Counted from the first letter of the stretch, positions 27,066 to 35,679 are shown. The stretch: DNA of 53,426 nt from Bdellovibrionota bacterium (GCA_035292885.1 DATDPG010000085.1:1-53426), one strand, 5' to 3'. Translations and numbers: made by a program. The notes: generated by a model not told the origin, from the sequence alone.

Positions 27066-27878
27066 TCAGTCTTTGCTGTCCAGAGGTTTGCGGGCAATGG
27101 CATAACACAAATTCAATTGTCGCGGGTCGATTCGCCGGATGAGCAAGTCGGCGATCCTGGCCCAATGAAAACCTGCCTCATGATGGCGCGCCAAGTAAGT
27201 AACCCACTCCCAGCGCCCGCTGTCCAGAACGGGATACCATGAAGAAAGCAGCTGCAAGAGCTTTACACTGGACAACGGCTGTTCAGTATCCGATTCCGGG
27301 ATCTCGACTTCGTAGACGCGGCCTCTTTTCATTCGATTATCGAGAACCACCAATCCCATGCCCAAATAGGTAATCGCCTTTGTTAAGAACGATTCGCGAC
27401 GATCCGCGGCGGGATCGAGCACCAGAACAAAACCGCCCGGCTTCAAGATCCGGCCGACTTCATTCATCAATTTCTCCGGATTCCGCCAGAAATGATGGAC
27501 GACACTCACCAGCACAACGGCGTCTGCGATGCCGCTTCTCACCGCCGCTTCTTCGGCGTCACCCACCCAATAACTTCCCTTTCCCAAGTTTTTGGCCACT
27601 CGAGCGCCATCGGCTGAAATATCAAATCCAAAACAATTGAGACGCGGAAACGCCTCCTTTAGAAGGGTGAGGTTCACCCCAGCTCCACTTGCGAATTCAA
27701 CAACCGTCGAATCTTTGCCCGCGAGCGACTTGAGATATCTGCTAAAAGGAGCCAACGTGTGACGTCGATAAGGATGCCGTAACCACCATTCAAACATCGA
27801 TGGCGTATAGTAGTCGCGGTAAATCTGCGCCTCCAAACGCTTTTCCAACGCCGTATTTGCGAACTTGGGTTCAGCCAT
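27066..27878 (-). CDS. SAM-dependent methyltransferase
   Basis: A 270-residue class I methyltransferase. Motif I is VVEFASGAGVNLTLL, then CFGFDISADGAR, and DAVVLVSVVHHFWRNPEKL with LKPGGFVLVLDPAAD. The order and spacing fit Methyltransf_11/25 types. It is in an operon with the DUF115-like gene (overlap of 8 bases) and the Gfo/Idh/MocA oxidoreductase. A glycan-methylation role is inferred only from context. Confidence 0.8.
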   Translation of the reverse strand: MAEPKFANTALEKRLEAQIYRDYYTPSMFEWWLRHPYRRHTLAPFSRYLKSLAGKDSTVVEFASGAGVNLTLLKEAFPRLNCFGFDISADGARVAKNLGKGSYWVGDAEEAAVRSGIADAVVLVSVVHHFWRNPEKLMNEVGRILKPGGFVLVLDPAADRRESFLTKAITYLGMGLVVLDNRMKRGRVYEVEIPESDTEQPLSSVKLLQLLSSWYPVLDSGRWEWVTYLARHHEAGFHWARIADLLIRRIDPRQLNLCYAIARKPLDSKD

Positions 27879-28686
27879 TTCTATTCAATACGTCATCCAA
27901 CGACATCCGTGGAAATACTTCCAGCTTACCCCCCGCCGTAGCATTTATTATCGTTCGGCCCCGCTTTTCAAAAAGTATCTTCGCCGCGCGATACGCGAGT
28001 TCCATTCGTTCCACTTTCGGATCGTGCCACCGATATCCGGGCCCGAAATAGTCGGGATGAAAATGGTTTCGATCCTGCGACTTCGAGTGAACCACAACAC
28101 CGTCCACCTTGTCTTCAGAAGAAGGTGGCGCATACGTATGGTCGATACCCATTAAGTACACCGTTCTTGCACCAAGGTAGTAGGCCAATTGCAAATTGAG
28201 AAACGTCACGGTGCCGCCCCAAAACGCCCAGAAATCAAATCTGGATGAAAACTTTGGGAAACGCGGATACCGCCTTAGGAAATTGATGTAAATCGTATCC
28301 TCGTCCGGCGGAAGAAAACCTCGAAGATCAAACGGTATCAGTTTGGTGAAACCTCTCAATTTACGAATATCGCCCGCCCGATCCTCGGCCACGAGGCGGT
28401 CTTCTACGGTGTAGTAGGTCGGCCGGAAAGTTGTCTCCGGGAACATGAGAAATATGTTGTTGCAGGCGATGGTGATCTTGCCTGCCAGTTGTTCCAATGC
28501 GTGCCTCTTCAAGCTGGGTCCGTTCCCGATCACAAAAATATCCGAACCCAGGTGAAGATTTTTCAGGCGCCTTAAGCGATTTTCATTTTCCGACAGAGGG
28601 ATTCCGAGGGCACCCAAACCGAAACGCAGGGTGCGAACGGACGTGCGGCAGGCGCCAAGGAAGTTTGTCCCAAATGGGTGAGTCAT
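27871..28686 (-). CDS. DUF115/GT42-like putative CMP-sugar transferase
   Basis: About 271 residues. The signature IGNGPSLK (residues 53-60) followed by ACNNIF resembles the CMP-binding loop and RCNQ motif of GT42 sialyltransferases and of DUF115 motility-associated factors. YLGARTVYLMGIDHTY and HFHPDYFGPGYRW are also typical of DUF115 proteins in glycan loci. It may transfer the product of the CMP-sugar synthetase, but this is inference. In-frame starts exist at 28725 (TTG) and 28716 (ATG), but a TATAAT sits there, so I place the start at the ATG at 28686; evidence for this start is modest. Confidence 0.7.
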   Translation of the reverse strand: MTHPFGTNFLGACRTSVRTLRFGLGALGIPLSENENRLRRLKNLHLGSDIFVIGNGPSLKRHALEQLAGKITIACNNIFLMFPETTFRPTYYTVEDRLVAEDRAGDIRKLRGFTKLIPFDLRGFLPPDEDTIYINFLRRYPRFPKFSSRFDFWAFWGGTVTFLNLQLAYYLGARTVYLMGIDHTYAPPSSEDKVDGVVVHSKSQDRNHFHPDYFGPGYRWHDPKVERMELAYRAAKILFEKRGRTIINATAGGKLEVFPRMSLDDVLNRNG

Positions 28687-28714
28687 TCGAAGCGGCAGTA
28701 TTGCCGGGCAGCGC

Positions 28715-28745
28715 ATTATAGCCAATCTGACTCAAGCTGTGTTAA
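28715..28745 (-). promoter_or_regulatory. Candidate sigma-70 promoter for the DUF115-like operon
   Basis: On the minus strand TTAACA (28740-28745) and a perfect TATAAT (28715-28720) are separated by 19 bases, slightly longer than ideal. Transcription would begin near 28708, which would exclude the two upstream in-frame starts of the following gene. The same gap serves the divergent wzm gene, for which I see no clear promoter. Confidence 0.35.
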
Positions 28746-28826
28746 ATTGCGCCCAGAACACCTCGCACTCTTTCTTTACTACGTGTGGAAGCGTGTTTCG
28801 CTCCCATGAACTACGTTTCAGAGTGA

Positions 28827-29684
28827 ATGTCAGACGCCATGACGCTGGAAGAAGGCCGACCTGAAGCTCCCGTGCAACACATCACTTCTCCCCTTCGATG
28901 GGTCGGTTTCGGATTTAGAGACATCGTCGTTTTTCGGGAGCTTCTCTATTTTCTCACGTTGCGCGATATTAAGGTTCGGTACAACCAAACCGTCCTGGGC
29001 ATCGCATGGGCTCTGCTTCAACCCCTTTTTTCGATGCTCATCTTCAGCCTGATCTTTCTTCGATGGGCGGGTTTGCATTCACCGGGTCGCTTTGATTCTC
29101 TGACGATTTTGACGGCGTTGGTGCCTTGGCAGCTTTTTTCCTACGCCCTGACACAGTCCTCGAACCGACTTCTGGATGACGCCGGGTTGATTCGGAAGGT
29201 ATATTTTCCAAGGATCCTTATACCCATCTCGTCTGTATTGGCGGGGCTTCTCGATTTCGCATTCGCGCTTTTACTTTTGCTCCTTTTTCTTATCGTTTCC
29301 GGCATTACGCCCTCTTGGAGAATTATTCTTGTCCCGCTGATGGTCGCGATGACGCTGGCCTCTGCATTAGGCGTCGGTTTATGGTTGTCGGCGCTGAATG
29401 CACGGTTTCGAGACGTCAAGTACACCGTCCCTTTCCTAAATCAGGTGTGGTTCTTTCTGACCCCAATCGTTTACCCGGATTCACTCATCCCGGAGGCCTG
29501 GAAACCCATTTGGAACTTGAATCCGATGACCGGCGTCGTGAATGGCTTTAGATGGGCTTTTCTCGGGAATCCATTCGATATGACCCCATATTTTCTGACT
29601 TCAGTTTTGGTGACCGTTCTTCTTTTGCTTTCCGGCTGGTTGTTTTTTCGCGGCATGGAGCGATCTTTTTCTGATTGGTTATAA
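28827..29684 (+). CDS. wzm: O-antigen/polysaccharide ABC transporter permease
   Basis: A 285-residue ABC-2 permease with about six hydrophobic segments. The N-terminus before the first helix has LLYFLTLRDIKVRYNQTVLG, the conserved amphipathic region of Wzm/TagG proteins, and ends near SFSDWL. It exports a lipid-linked polysaccharide across the inner membrane together with the ATPase that starts 9 bases downstream. It starts with ATG and is divergent from the DUF115-like operon. Confidence 0.92.
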   Translation: MSDAMTLEEGRPEAPVQHITSPLRWVGFGFRDIVVFRELLYFLTLRDIKVRYNQTVLGIAWALLQPLFSMLIFSLIFLRWAGLHSPGRFDSLTILTALVPWQLFSYALTQSSNRLLDDAGLIRKVYFPRILIPISSVLAGLLDFAFALLLLLLFLIVSGITPSWRIILVPLMVAMTLASALGVGLWLSALNARFRDVKYTVPFLNQVWFFLTPIVYPDSLIPEAWKPIWNLNPMTGVVNGFRWAFLGNPFDMTPYFLTSVLVTVLLLLSGWLFFRGMERSFSDWL

Positions 29685-29693
29685 GCGACACCC

Positions 29694-30956
29694 ATGAAAA
29701 GACTCGCCATCGAAGCCTTCGGGTTGAGCAAAAAATACCGGGTGGGAAGCAAGAGATATCACGATTCCACGCTCAGAGAGGCCCTCGTTTCCGTGGCGCG
29801 CCGGTTAAGATCCTTGTCATCGCCAAAAAGCGAAGATCTATGGGCGTTGCGCGACGCCACTTTTGAAGTAGAGGAAGGAGAGGCCCTTGCGATCGTCGGC
29901 AGAAATCGCGCAGGGAAAAGTACGCTTCTGAAAGTTCTGGGCCGAATCACGTTCCCGACCGAAGGACGCGCACTGATTCGAGGACGGGTCGGCTCACTTT
30001 TGGAGGTCGGCATGGGCTTTCATCCCGACCTAACCGGACGGGACAATATTTTTCTAAATGGAGCGATCCTTGGAATGAAAAGAGAAGAAATCCGACGGAA
30101 GTTCGACGACATCGTCGATTTTGCCGGAATCGAACGCTTCCTGGACACCCCGGTGAAACATTATTCCAGCGGTATGTACATGCGGCTTGCATTTGCGGTT
30201 GCGGCGCATTTGGAAACAGAAATTCTGCTGATCGACGAAGTTCTCGCCGTGGGAGACGCACAATTTCAAAAAAAATGCCTGCAACGAATGAAGGACGTCA
30301 CGGGTGCGGGTCGCACGATCCTCTTCGTCAGCCATAATATGGCTGCCGTCAAACGATTGTGTCAGAGGGCGATCCTGCTTTCGGATGGCCGAATGATCGA
30401 CCAAGGTCCGACCGCCGAAATTGTCGAGCGATATTTGGCGGGCCAAACTACGCAGACAACGAGTGTCACGTATCCGGACGATGCCCTCAAAACCATGCGC
30501 ATCCGCGGCGTTGAACTGCTCGGTCCCACAGGTGAACTGGCGGAGAAGATTTACGGAAGTAGGGGTTTTCGAGTGCGGATAGCTTACGACGTCAACGAAC
30601 CCGTCCACTCGGCATTCGTCTTGTGTCGCGTTCATGTGGAAGATGGAGTGACACTATTCAGCACCACCGATACGGACCTCGATCCGGGCCGGCTCGAGAC
30701 GCGCAAAACAGGCTCTTACGTGACCGAATTTACGGTCCCGCCGAAACTATTGGCGGAAGGACAGTACTTCGTGTCGGTGAGCGTAGGAATTCCTTATCAA
30801 TTCAACTTTGATCATAGGCTCGAGGCCCTAAGTTTTATGCTGGAAGACGACGGCAGCGAAACGCGCGAATGGCTTTACCGGAGCCGGCCGGGATATTTGG
30901 CGCTTGATTTTGAATGGAGAACCACTCACTGCGACTTTGTCGGATCAAAGCGCTGA
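29694..30956 (+). CDS. wzt: Polysaccharide ABC transporter ATPase with C-terminal glycan-binding domain
   Basis: A 420-residue ATPase partner of Wzm. Walker A is GRNRAGKST at 69-77, the signature is YSSGMYMRLAFA, and Walker B is LLIDEVLAVGD, with the Wzt-type arrangement. Residues ~250-420 form a separate domain after VERYLAG, like the carbohydrate-binding domain of Wzt proteins that recognise a modified chain end. R72 replaces a glycine usual in this P-loop (GRNGAGKST); GxxxxGKST is kept. The many local methyltransferases fit a methyl-capped chain. Confidence 0.92.
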   Translation: MKRLAIEAFGLSKKYRVGSKRYHDSTLREALVSVARRLRSLSSPKSEDLWALRDATFEVEEGEALAIVGRNRAGKSTLLKVLGRITFPTEGRALIRGRVGSLLEVGMGFHPDLTGRDNIFLNGAILGMKREEIRRKFDDIVDFAGIERFLDTPVKHYSSGMYMRLAFAVAAHLETEILLIDEVLAVGDAQFQKKCLQRMKDVTGAGRTILFVSHNMAAVKRLCQRAILLSDGRMIDQGPTAEIVERYLAGQTTQTTSVTYPDDALKTMRIRGVELLGPTGELAEKIYGSRGFRVRIAYDVNEPVHSAFVLCRVHVEDGVTLFSTTDTDLDPGRLETRKTGSYVTEFTVPPKLLAEGQYFVSVSVGIPYQFNFDHRLEALSFMLEDDGSETREWLYRSRPGYLALDFEWRTTHCDFVGSKR

Positions 30957-30986
30957 TCGTTCCTCGCGACGTCCTGCCCTCTTAGG

Positions 30987-32471
30987 TTAGGTAATGGAAG
31001 GTTTCTTGGCTGAAAAGACGGCCGACTCTTTCTTGGCTTCATCCCAGAGATACGAGGCAAAATGCGTGAATCCGCGCAGTTTCCTCGTGAAGTCTTTCCA
31101 GTGGGCGTTCTTGAGGGCGAATTTCAGCAGGTACATCGGCCGGAAGTAAAAGTTCCGAAGACCTCGATCTACGCCGGCTTTGACTTGCTCCTTGGTCAAC
31201 CCCGGATAGCTCACGACGCCTGTCTGCTCGCCCTCCGGATCGAGCCACTTGTTCCAGTCTTTGGTCTGGAGATGGCCGTTTTCCTCGCAATACTCGAAAT
31301 ACTTGGTCCCGGGGAAAGGCATGGCCGCGGAAAACTGAAGCGTGTGTAGACCGAGATTCTTGGCGAAATCGACGGTTCTGTCGATCGTCTGCGGGGTCTC
31401 TCCCGGCAGGCCGATGACAAACGTCCCATGCACATCCAGACCGGCCTCTTTCGTGCGAACCATGAACTCCTCAGCCTGTTCCACCGTGGCCCGTTTCTGG
31501 ATGTTGTTGAGGATCTGCTGATCCCCCGACTCAAATCCTACGAGAAGCTCGCGACAGCCCGCTTTCTTGAGCATCTTCATCATATGAACGTCCGCCGTAT
31601 CGACGCGGGCGTTGACGGAAAACGTGACTTTGAGATTTCGGCGGAGAATCTCCTCGCAGATCCCTAAAGCCGTCGGCTTATGAAGTGTGAAGGTGTCATC
31701 TTCGAAAAAGAACTCGCCGCCCTTCACCACTTCCGGACAGATTTTGATGTCGTACTCCATTTCGTCGACCACCCGTTCCGGTTTTCGGACACGAAGCTTG
31801 TGGCCGTGCATGACCTGCGGCCAGAGACAAAACGTGCATTTGTGGGGGCAACCGCGGCCCGAAAAAATGTCGATGTAAGGATGAAGCTTCGTGCCGTCGA
31901 AGTACTTCAAAAGATCGAGCTGATGCCAAGAAGGATAAGGAAGCTCGTCCAAATCTTCGATCAATGGCCTGGGCGGATTCTTTTGAATGTCCCCGTCGTT
32001 CCAATAGACAAGGCCGAGGACTCCCTTGAGGTCGGGATAATTCAAAATCGCGTCGCGCACGGTGAAGTCGTATTCACCGACCGCAACCATATCGACCGCG
32101 CCTTCAGCCCGGCGGAGCGTCTGCTCGGGAAGCGAAGAGGCGTGCGGCCCGACCATGATTACAATCGAGTGGGCCGCCTTAGCTTTGACAAGACGGGCAC
32201 ACTCGATGTCGGATTGTATCGATGGAGTTGTGGAGTCCAGTACGACAAAGTCCGGTTGTTCCTTGGCAATTAGAGTTTCAAATTCCGGACGCCCCCAATC
32301 TCGGGCCGGAAAATCATAAATATGGGCATCCACACCCGCCTTTTCGAGAACTGCGGTGGCGTACGCGAGCCAATCGGGGGCCCGTAAGACCCGGCCACGA
32401 GTCTTGGCCGCCCAACGTTGGGTCCGGCAAAAATCCTTCACAAAAGGCTCGTTAATGACCAATGTTTTCAT
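30987..32471 (-). CDS. B12-binding-domain radical SAM protein (BchE-like)
   Basis: A 494-residue protein with an N-terminal cobalamin-binding-like domain (VVLDSTTPSIQSDIE and VGPHAS at ~107-112) and a radical SAM core with C208, C212, C215 in CPHKCTFC. LLVGFESGDQQIL and GTFVIGLPGET are typical of the family. It shares its family with the gene at 13160. A strong AAAGGA lies 8 bases before the ATG. It is convergent with wzt and may belong to the glycan locus or act alone. Confidence 0.84.
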   Translation of the reverse strand: MKTLVINEPFVKDFCRTQRWAAKTRGRVLRAPDWLAYATAVLEKAGVDAHIYDFPARDWGRPEFETLIAKEQPDFVVLDSTTPSIQSDIECARLVKAKAAHSIVIMVGPHASSLPEQTLRRAEGAVDMVAVGEYDFTVRDAILNYPDLKGVLGLVYWNDGDIQKNPPRPLIEDLDELPYPSWHQLDLLKYFDGTKLHPYIDIFSGRGCPHKCTFCLWPQVMHGHKLRVRKPERVVDEMEYDIKICPEVVKGGEFFFEDDTFTLHKPTALGICEEILRRNLKVTFSVNARVDTADVHMMKMLKKAGCRELLVGFESGDQQILNNIQKRATVEQAEEFMVRTKEAGLDVHGTFVIGLPGETPQTIDRTVDFAKNLGLHTLQFSAAMPFPGTKYFEYCEENGHLQTKDWNKWLDPEGEQTGVVSYPGLTKEQVKAGVDRGLRNFYFRPMYLLKFALKNAHWKDFTRKLRGFTHFASYLWDEAKKESAVFSAKKPSIT

Positions 32472-32655
32472 TCAGCCTGTCCTTTCGATGTCGAGTCGGT
32501 TTCCTCGCGACGGAAGCGTTAAGACTATACTGTTCTTTCGAGGGGTTAAATATTTTACCACAACCGATGGTTACGGGAGAAACGCGGCAACATCCCGCAA
32601 TGCTTAGGATTTATGCCCTTGTACCTCGTCGGTTGAATTGCCTGGTGGAGACGGG

Positions 32656-32895
32656 TTACGCCGCCGAAGCAGTTGATTCTTTCTTGAGCTGACTCAGGTT
32701 GAGGATTTGGACCTCGATAATTCGGCCCTTCTTGTCTTCACAGAATGCAAACCCCTCTTTCACATATGAGCGGGCCTCTACGCCGGGCAAAAGTTTAATA
32801 GACGCATAGTCGGATTCTCGATCAACGTAGATCCGTGGAAACGTGACCCGCTTCACGTTCTTTCGAACCGAACCATAACGGTGATGACGACCCAT
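32656..32895 (-). CDS. DUF2283 family protein (putative antitoxin)
   Basis: A 79-residue protein whose core (IYVDRESDYASIKLLPG, then a KKGRIIEVQILN end) matches the short DUF2283 family, whose members are frequent partners of DUF4258 proteins. It overlaps the upstream DUF4258 gene by 43 bases. A perfect AAAGGAG lies 8 bases ahead of the ATG at 32895, supporting that start over a GTG at 32856. Antitoxin function is inferred from the pair. Confidence 0.68.
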   Translation of the reverse strand: MGRHHRYGSVRKNVKRVTFPRIYVDRESDYASIKLLPGVEARSYVKEGFAFCEDKKGRIIEVQILNLSQLKKESTASAA

Positions 32896-33125
32896 AGTGC
32901 CTGCTCCTTTCGTTCCAAAATGACCGCAGCAACGTCATTACCTCGTCGACCCTTCAATCTCTTGCCGAAGATCCATTTCGGCCCCTGCGGAATTCGATAA
33001 TCCGGCGTCTCAATGATGCCGCGTATCTCGTCCACGGTGATGCGTCGCTCCATCATTCGAGTTGCAGCATGCGGCGACAAAACCCATTTTATCAGTTTCT
33101 TCCGGCGAATTCTGCTGGACGGCAT
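32853..33125 (-). CDS. DUF4258 family protein (putative toxin)
   Basis: A 90-residue basic protein with LSPHAATRMMERRITVDEIRG and a C-terminal LWVVITVMVR. This matches DUF4258, a small family with similarity to RelE/BrnT-type RNase toxins (HAxxRMxER motif). With the overlapping DUF2283 gene it probably forms a toxin-antitoxin-like operon at the junction between the glycan locus and housekeeping genes. Toxicity is not shown by the sequence. Confidence 0.68.
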   Translation of the reverse strand: MPSSRIRRKKLIKWVLSPHAATRMMERRITVDEIRGIIETPDYRIPQGPKWIFGKRLKGRRGNDVAAVILERKEQALWVVITVMVRFERT

Positions 33126-33213
33126 TAAGGATTCTTCTCATTCGTAGGCTAAAAAGTTCATAAATGCGATATAAATTTTAGTCCTTCATAATCTGCGACA
33201 AGATCGAAACAAT

Positions 33214-33867
33214 ATGCCTCAACTCTTGGAATTTGAGTCCGTTTCAAAGCGTTTCCCGTCCCGGGAACTGTTTACGGATCTTTCCTGGGGCATGGCCGCT
33301 GGCGAACGGGTTCTTCTTAGAGGGGCTAACGGATCCGGGAAGACGACGCTTCTCAAACTGATTGCGACGTTGATACGCCCCACTTCCGGAACGATTCGAA
33401 TCCACGGCCGGTCGATCTGGACCCATCCGCTGGAGACCCGGAAATGCTTTGCTTATCTCTCTCCGGACGAGCGTTCGTTTTATTGGAAGTTGACCGGTAC
33501 GCAAAATCTTCGTTTTTTTGGAAGGCTTCAATATCTGTCTTCAAAAGAGCTTGCCGAACGAAGTGAAAGACTCGCATCCGCATTCCAGCTCGACAAAGAT
33601 CTAGACCGCCCTTTTCAGGAATACTCTTCCGGGATGCGGCAGAAGCTCTCCCTGATACGAGCACTCATGCTCAATCGCTCCCTTTATCTCTTGGACGAAC
33701 CGGACCGCCATTTGGATGCCGAAGGGTTGGCGGCGCTCGAAACGATTCTTGGAGAAAAGATTTCCTCGGGCGCGGCGGTCTTGGTAGTGACGGCCGCCCC
33801 TTCTACGGCGCTCGGTGGCAAGAGCTACGTTCTGGCGGATGGCCGAATCCGTGAGAATCACACATGA
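33214..33867 (+). CDS. ABC transporter ATP-binding protein
   Basis: A 217-residue ATPase. Walker A is GANGSGKTT, the signature is YSSGMRQKLSL, and LYLLDEPDRHLD is Walker B plus D-loop. It has a short C-terminus and resembles CcmA and drug/lipid exporter ATPases. It is followed, through an ATGA overlap, by a permease. The substrate is unknown; heme export is one family option, but no other cytochrome maturation gene is present here. Confidence 0.86.
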   Translation: MPQLLEFESVSKRFPSRELFTDLSWGMAAGERVLLRGANGSGKTTLLKLIATLIRPTSGTIRIHGRSIWTHPLETRKCFAYLSPDERSFYWKLTGTQNLRFFGRLQYLSSKELAERSERLASAFQLDKDLDRPFQEYSSGMRQKLSLIRALMLNRSLYLLDEPDRHLDAEGLAALETILGEKISSGAAVLVVTAAPSTALGGKSYVLADGRIRENHT

Positions 33868-34670
33868 TCCGCGCACTGCTCGCGTTTCCCGCGAAAGAAT
33901 GGCGGCTTTACCGCAGCTACCGCCTCGCCCTCATCCTCAATCTGACGAGTGTTGCTTTCGGCGTCTTTACGTTTTTCTTCGTGGGCCGGATGTTCGCGGA
34001 CAGTTCCAATCCCTATTTGGCGAGATTCGGGGGAAACTATTTTCCTTACGTTCTTGTGGGGATCGCCTCGAGCAATCTTTTGGTCTCCATGCTCAACGGC
34101 CTCGCCATGAATTTACAGCGGGAGCAGGACACCGGAACATTGGAAGCGATCTTAGTTTGCCCCATCCCGGAAGCCGTCGCGCTCCTCGGCTTGGTCCTCT
34201 GGAATCTCTTCCTCTCCCTTCTGACCGGCGTGGGTTACCTCGCAGGCGGCTACCTCTTGGCCATGCTCCCGCTGGCAATCATGCCTATTCTGAAGGCACT
34301 CATTGTTTTTGTTCTTTCCGCGGGGACTTTTCTTGGCCTCGGCGGCACGGCCGCCGCCTTCATCCTTTACTTCAAACGTGGGAATCCAATCAGCTGGATC
34401 TTTTCGAGTCTCTCCATTCTCCTTGGCAGCGTGTATTTTCCCCTCGAAATCCTTCCTCGGGCGGTCCAGCACTTGGGGCGCCTTCTCCCTCTTGTTCATG
34501 CAACGGAAGGCATGCGGATGGCTCTTCTGGAAAACGCGCCGCTGGCGGTATTAGGTCCCAAGCTTCTGATATTGTTTCTTTTTTCAGTTATCTTTGCCCC
34601 CCTGGCCATCATTTCTTTGAAGTATGCGCTCTGGCGGGTTCGTGAGGCTGGGACCCTGAGCCATCAGTAA
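33864..34670 (+). CDS. ABC-2 type transporter permease
   Basis: A 268-residue membrane protein with about six hydrophobic segments, beginning near SYRLALILNLTSVAFG and ending near the C-terminus. LQREQDTGTLEAILVCP is the conserved ABC-2 permease motif after the second helix. It forms a two-gene exporter with the ATPase upstream; the cargo cannot be read from the sequence. Confidence 0.84.
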   Translation: MIRALLAFPAKEWRLYRSYRLALILNLTSVAFGVFTFFFVGRMFADSSNPYLARFGGNYFPYVLVGIASSNLLVSMLNGLAMNLQREQDTGTLEAILVCPIPEAVALLGLVLWNLFLSLLTGVGYLAGGYLLAMLPLAIMPILKALIVFVLSAGTFLGLGGTAAAFILYFKRGNPISWIFSSLSILLGSVYFPLEILPRAVQHLGRLLPLVHATEGMRMALLENAPLAVLGPKLLILFLFSVIFAPLAIISLKYALWRVREAGTLSHQ

Positions 34671-34679
34671 CTTGAGGCG

Positions 34680-34709
34680 TTGACCCGCGCGGATCTCGGC
34701 TGTTATGAT
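34680..34709 (+). promoter_or_regulatory. Sigma-70 promoter with extended -10
   Basis: TTGACC (34680-34685), an 18-base spacer, and TATGAT (34704-34709) preceded by TG one base upstream, giving an extended -10. Transcription should start near 34716, giving a leader of about 16 bases to the ATG at 34732. An in-frame ATG at 34705 lies inside the -10 and so cannot be used from this promoter. Confidence 0.55.
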
Positions 34710-34731
34710 TCTGCCGTCGAGTAGGCTTTCG

Positions 34732-35670
34732 ATGTCAGCCTCCCCCCGCGACGATAAAACGATCAAGCATCCGATCCAGGATCTTTTAAACGCCGTGGCC
34801 GGCGTGAAAGCGAATTTCGTCGTTTTGGCCGGTCAAGACATCGGGCGAAAGTACGAAATCAAAAAGGCGGAGCTCGGCATCGGACGATCCGAGCAAAGCG
34901 ATATCTTCATCGATGACCCCGATGTCTCCCGCAACCACGCAAAGATCGAAGTCTTAAACGACTCGATTATTGTGCAGGATTTGGGAAGCACCAACGGAAC
35001 CCTCGTGAACGGAAAGGCGATTACCCGGCATCAACTGATGGACGGCGACCGCGTTCAGGTCGGGAATCTCACGATTCTCAAATTCAACTTCCTCGACAAC
35101 ATCGAAGATACGTTCAACGAGCAACTCTACAACCAGGCCAACAAGGATTTTCTGACCCAAATCTACAACAGAAAATACTTTCTGGACCGGTTGAAAATGG
35201 AATTCAGCTACTCCCGCCGCCACGAAGTCCCCCTTTCGCTCATCATGTTCGACATCGATCATTTCAAGAAAATCAACGATACGCACGGACATACCGCCGG
35301 AGACCTCGTGCTTCGGGAGTTGGCCGCGCAAATTTACGCCGTGAAGCGGCAAGAAGACTTATTCGCCCGGTTCGGCGGAGAGGAGTTCGTTCTGTTGCTG
35401 CGGGACACTCCCAAAGAAAACGCGATCCAAACGGCTGATAAGCTGCGAAGCCGCATCGAGGAGACGCAGTTCACGTTCGAAGACCAAAAGATCCCCATCA
35501 CGATCAGCATCGGCGTGGCGACGTTCTTCAGCAATAACTATAAGAACTACGAAACGTTTTTCCGTGCGGCGGACAATTACCTCTATCGGGCCAAAAAAGA
35601 GGGTCGGAACTGCGTTCAATTCGCCAAAGACGGTATTTCGGTGAAAACTGAAATCCGGACGTCGCACTGA
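34732..35670 (+). CDS. FHA domain-GGDEF diguanylate cyclase
   Basis: A 312-residue two-domain signalling protein. Residues ~42-110 form an FHA domain (IGRSEQSDIFIDD, VSRNHAKIE, LGSTNGT), which binds phosphothreonine peptides. Residues ~140-300 form a GGDEF domain with active-site GGEEF at 215-219 and the RQED inhibitory c-di-GMP site at 206-209, so it should make c-di-GMP and be product-inhibited. The FHA domain links it to Ser/Thr kinase signalling. The start is set by the promoter just upstream. Confidence 0.9.
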   Translation: MSASPRDDKTIKHPIQDLLNAVAGVKANFVVLAGQDIGRKYEIKKAELGIGRSEQSDIFIDDPDVSRNHAKIEVLNDSIIVQDLGSTNGTLVNGKAITRHQLMDGDRVQVGNLTILKFNFLDNIEDTFNEQLYNQANKDFLTQIYNRKYFLDRLKMEFSYSRRHEVPLSLIMFDIDHFKKINDTHGHTAGDLVLRELAAQIYAVKRQEDLFARFGGEEFVLLLRDTPKENAIQTADKLRSRIEETQFTFEDQKIPITISIGVATFFSNNYKNYETFFRAADNYLYRAKKEGRNCVQFAKDGISVKTEIRTSH

Positions 35671-35679
35671 GGCGCGCTG

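Noticed and set aside
31680-32273. 197-codon plus-strand frame
   Set aside because: It lies antisense to the B12 radical SAM gene, whose motifs are intact. No motif or ribosome binding site supports it.
33815-34645. 276-codon frame on the plus strand
   Set aside because: It overlaps the ABC-2 permease in another frame and has a low-complexity Arg/Ser/Pro composition; the permease frame has clear membrane segments.
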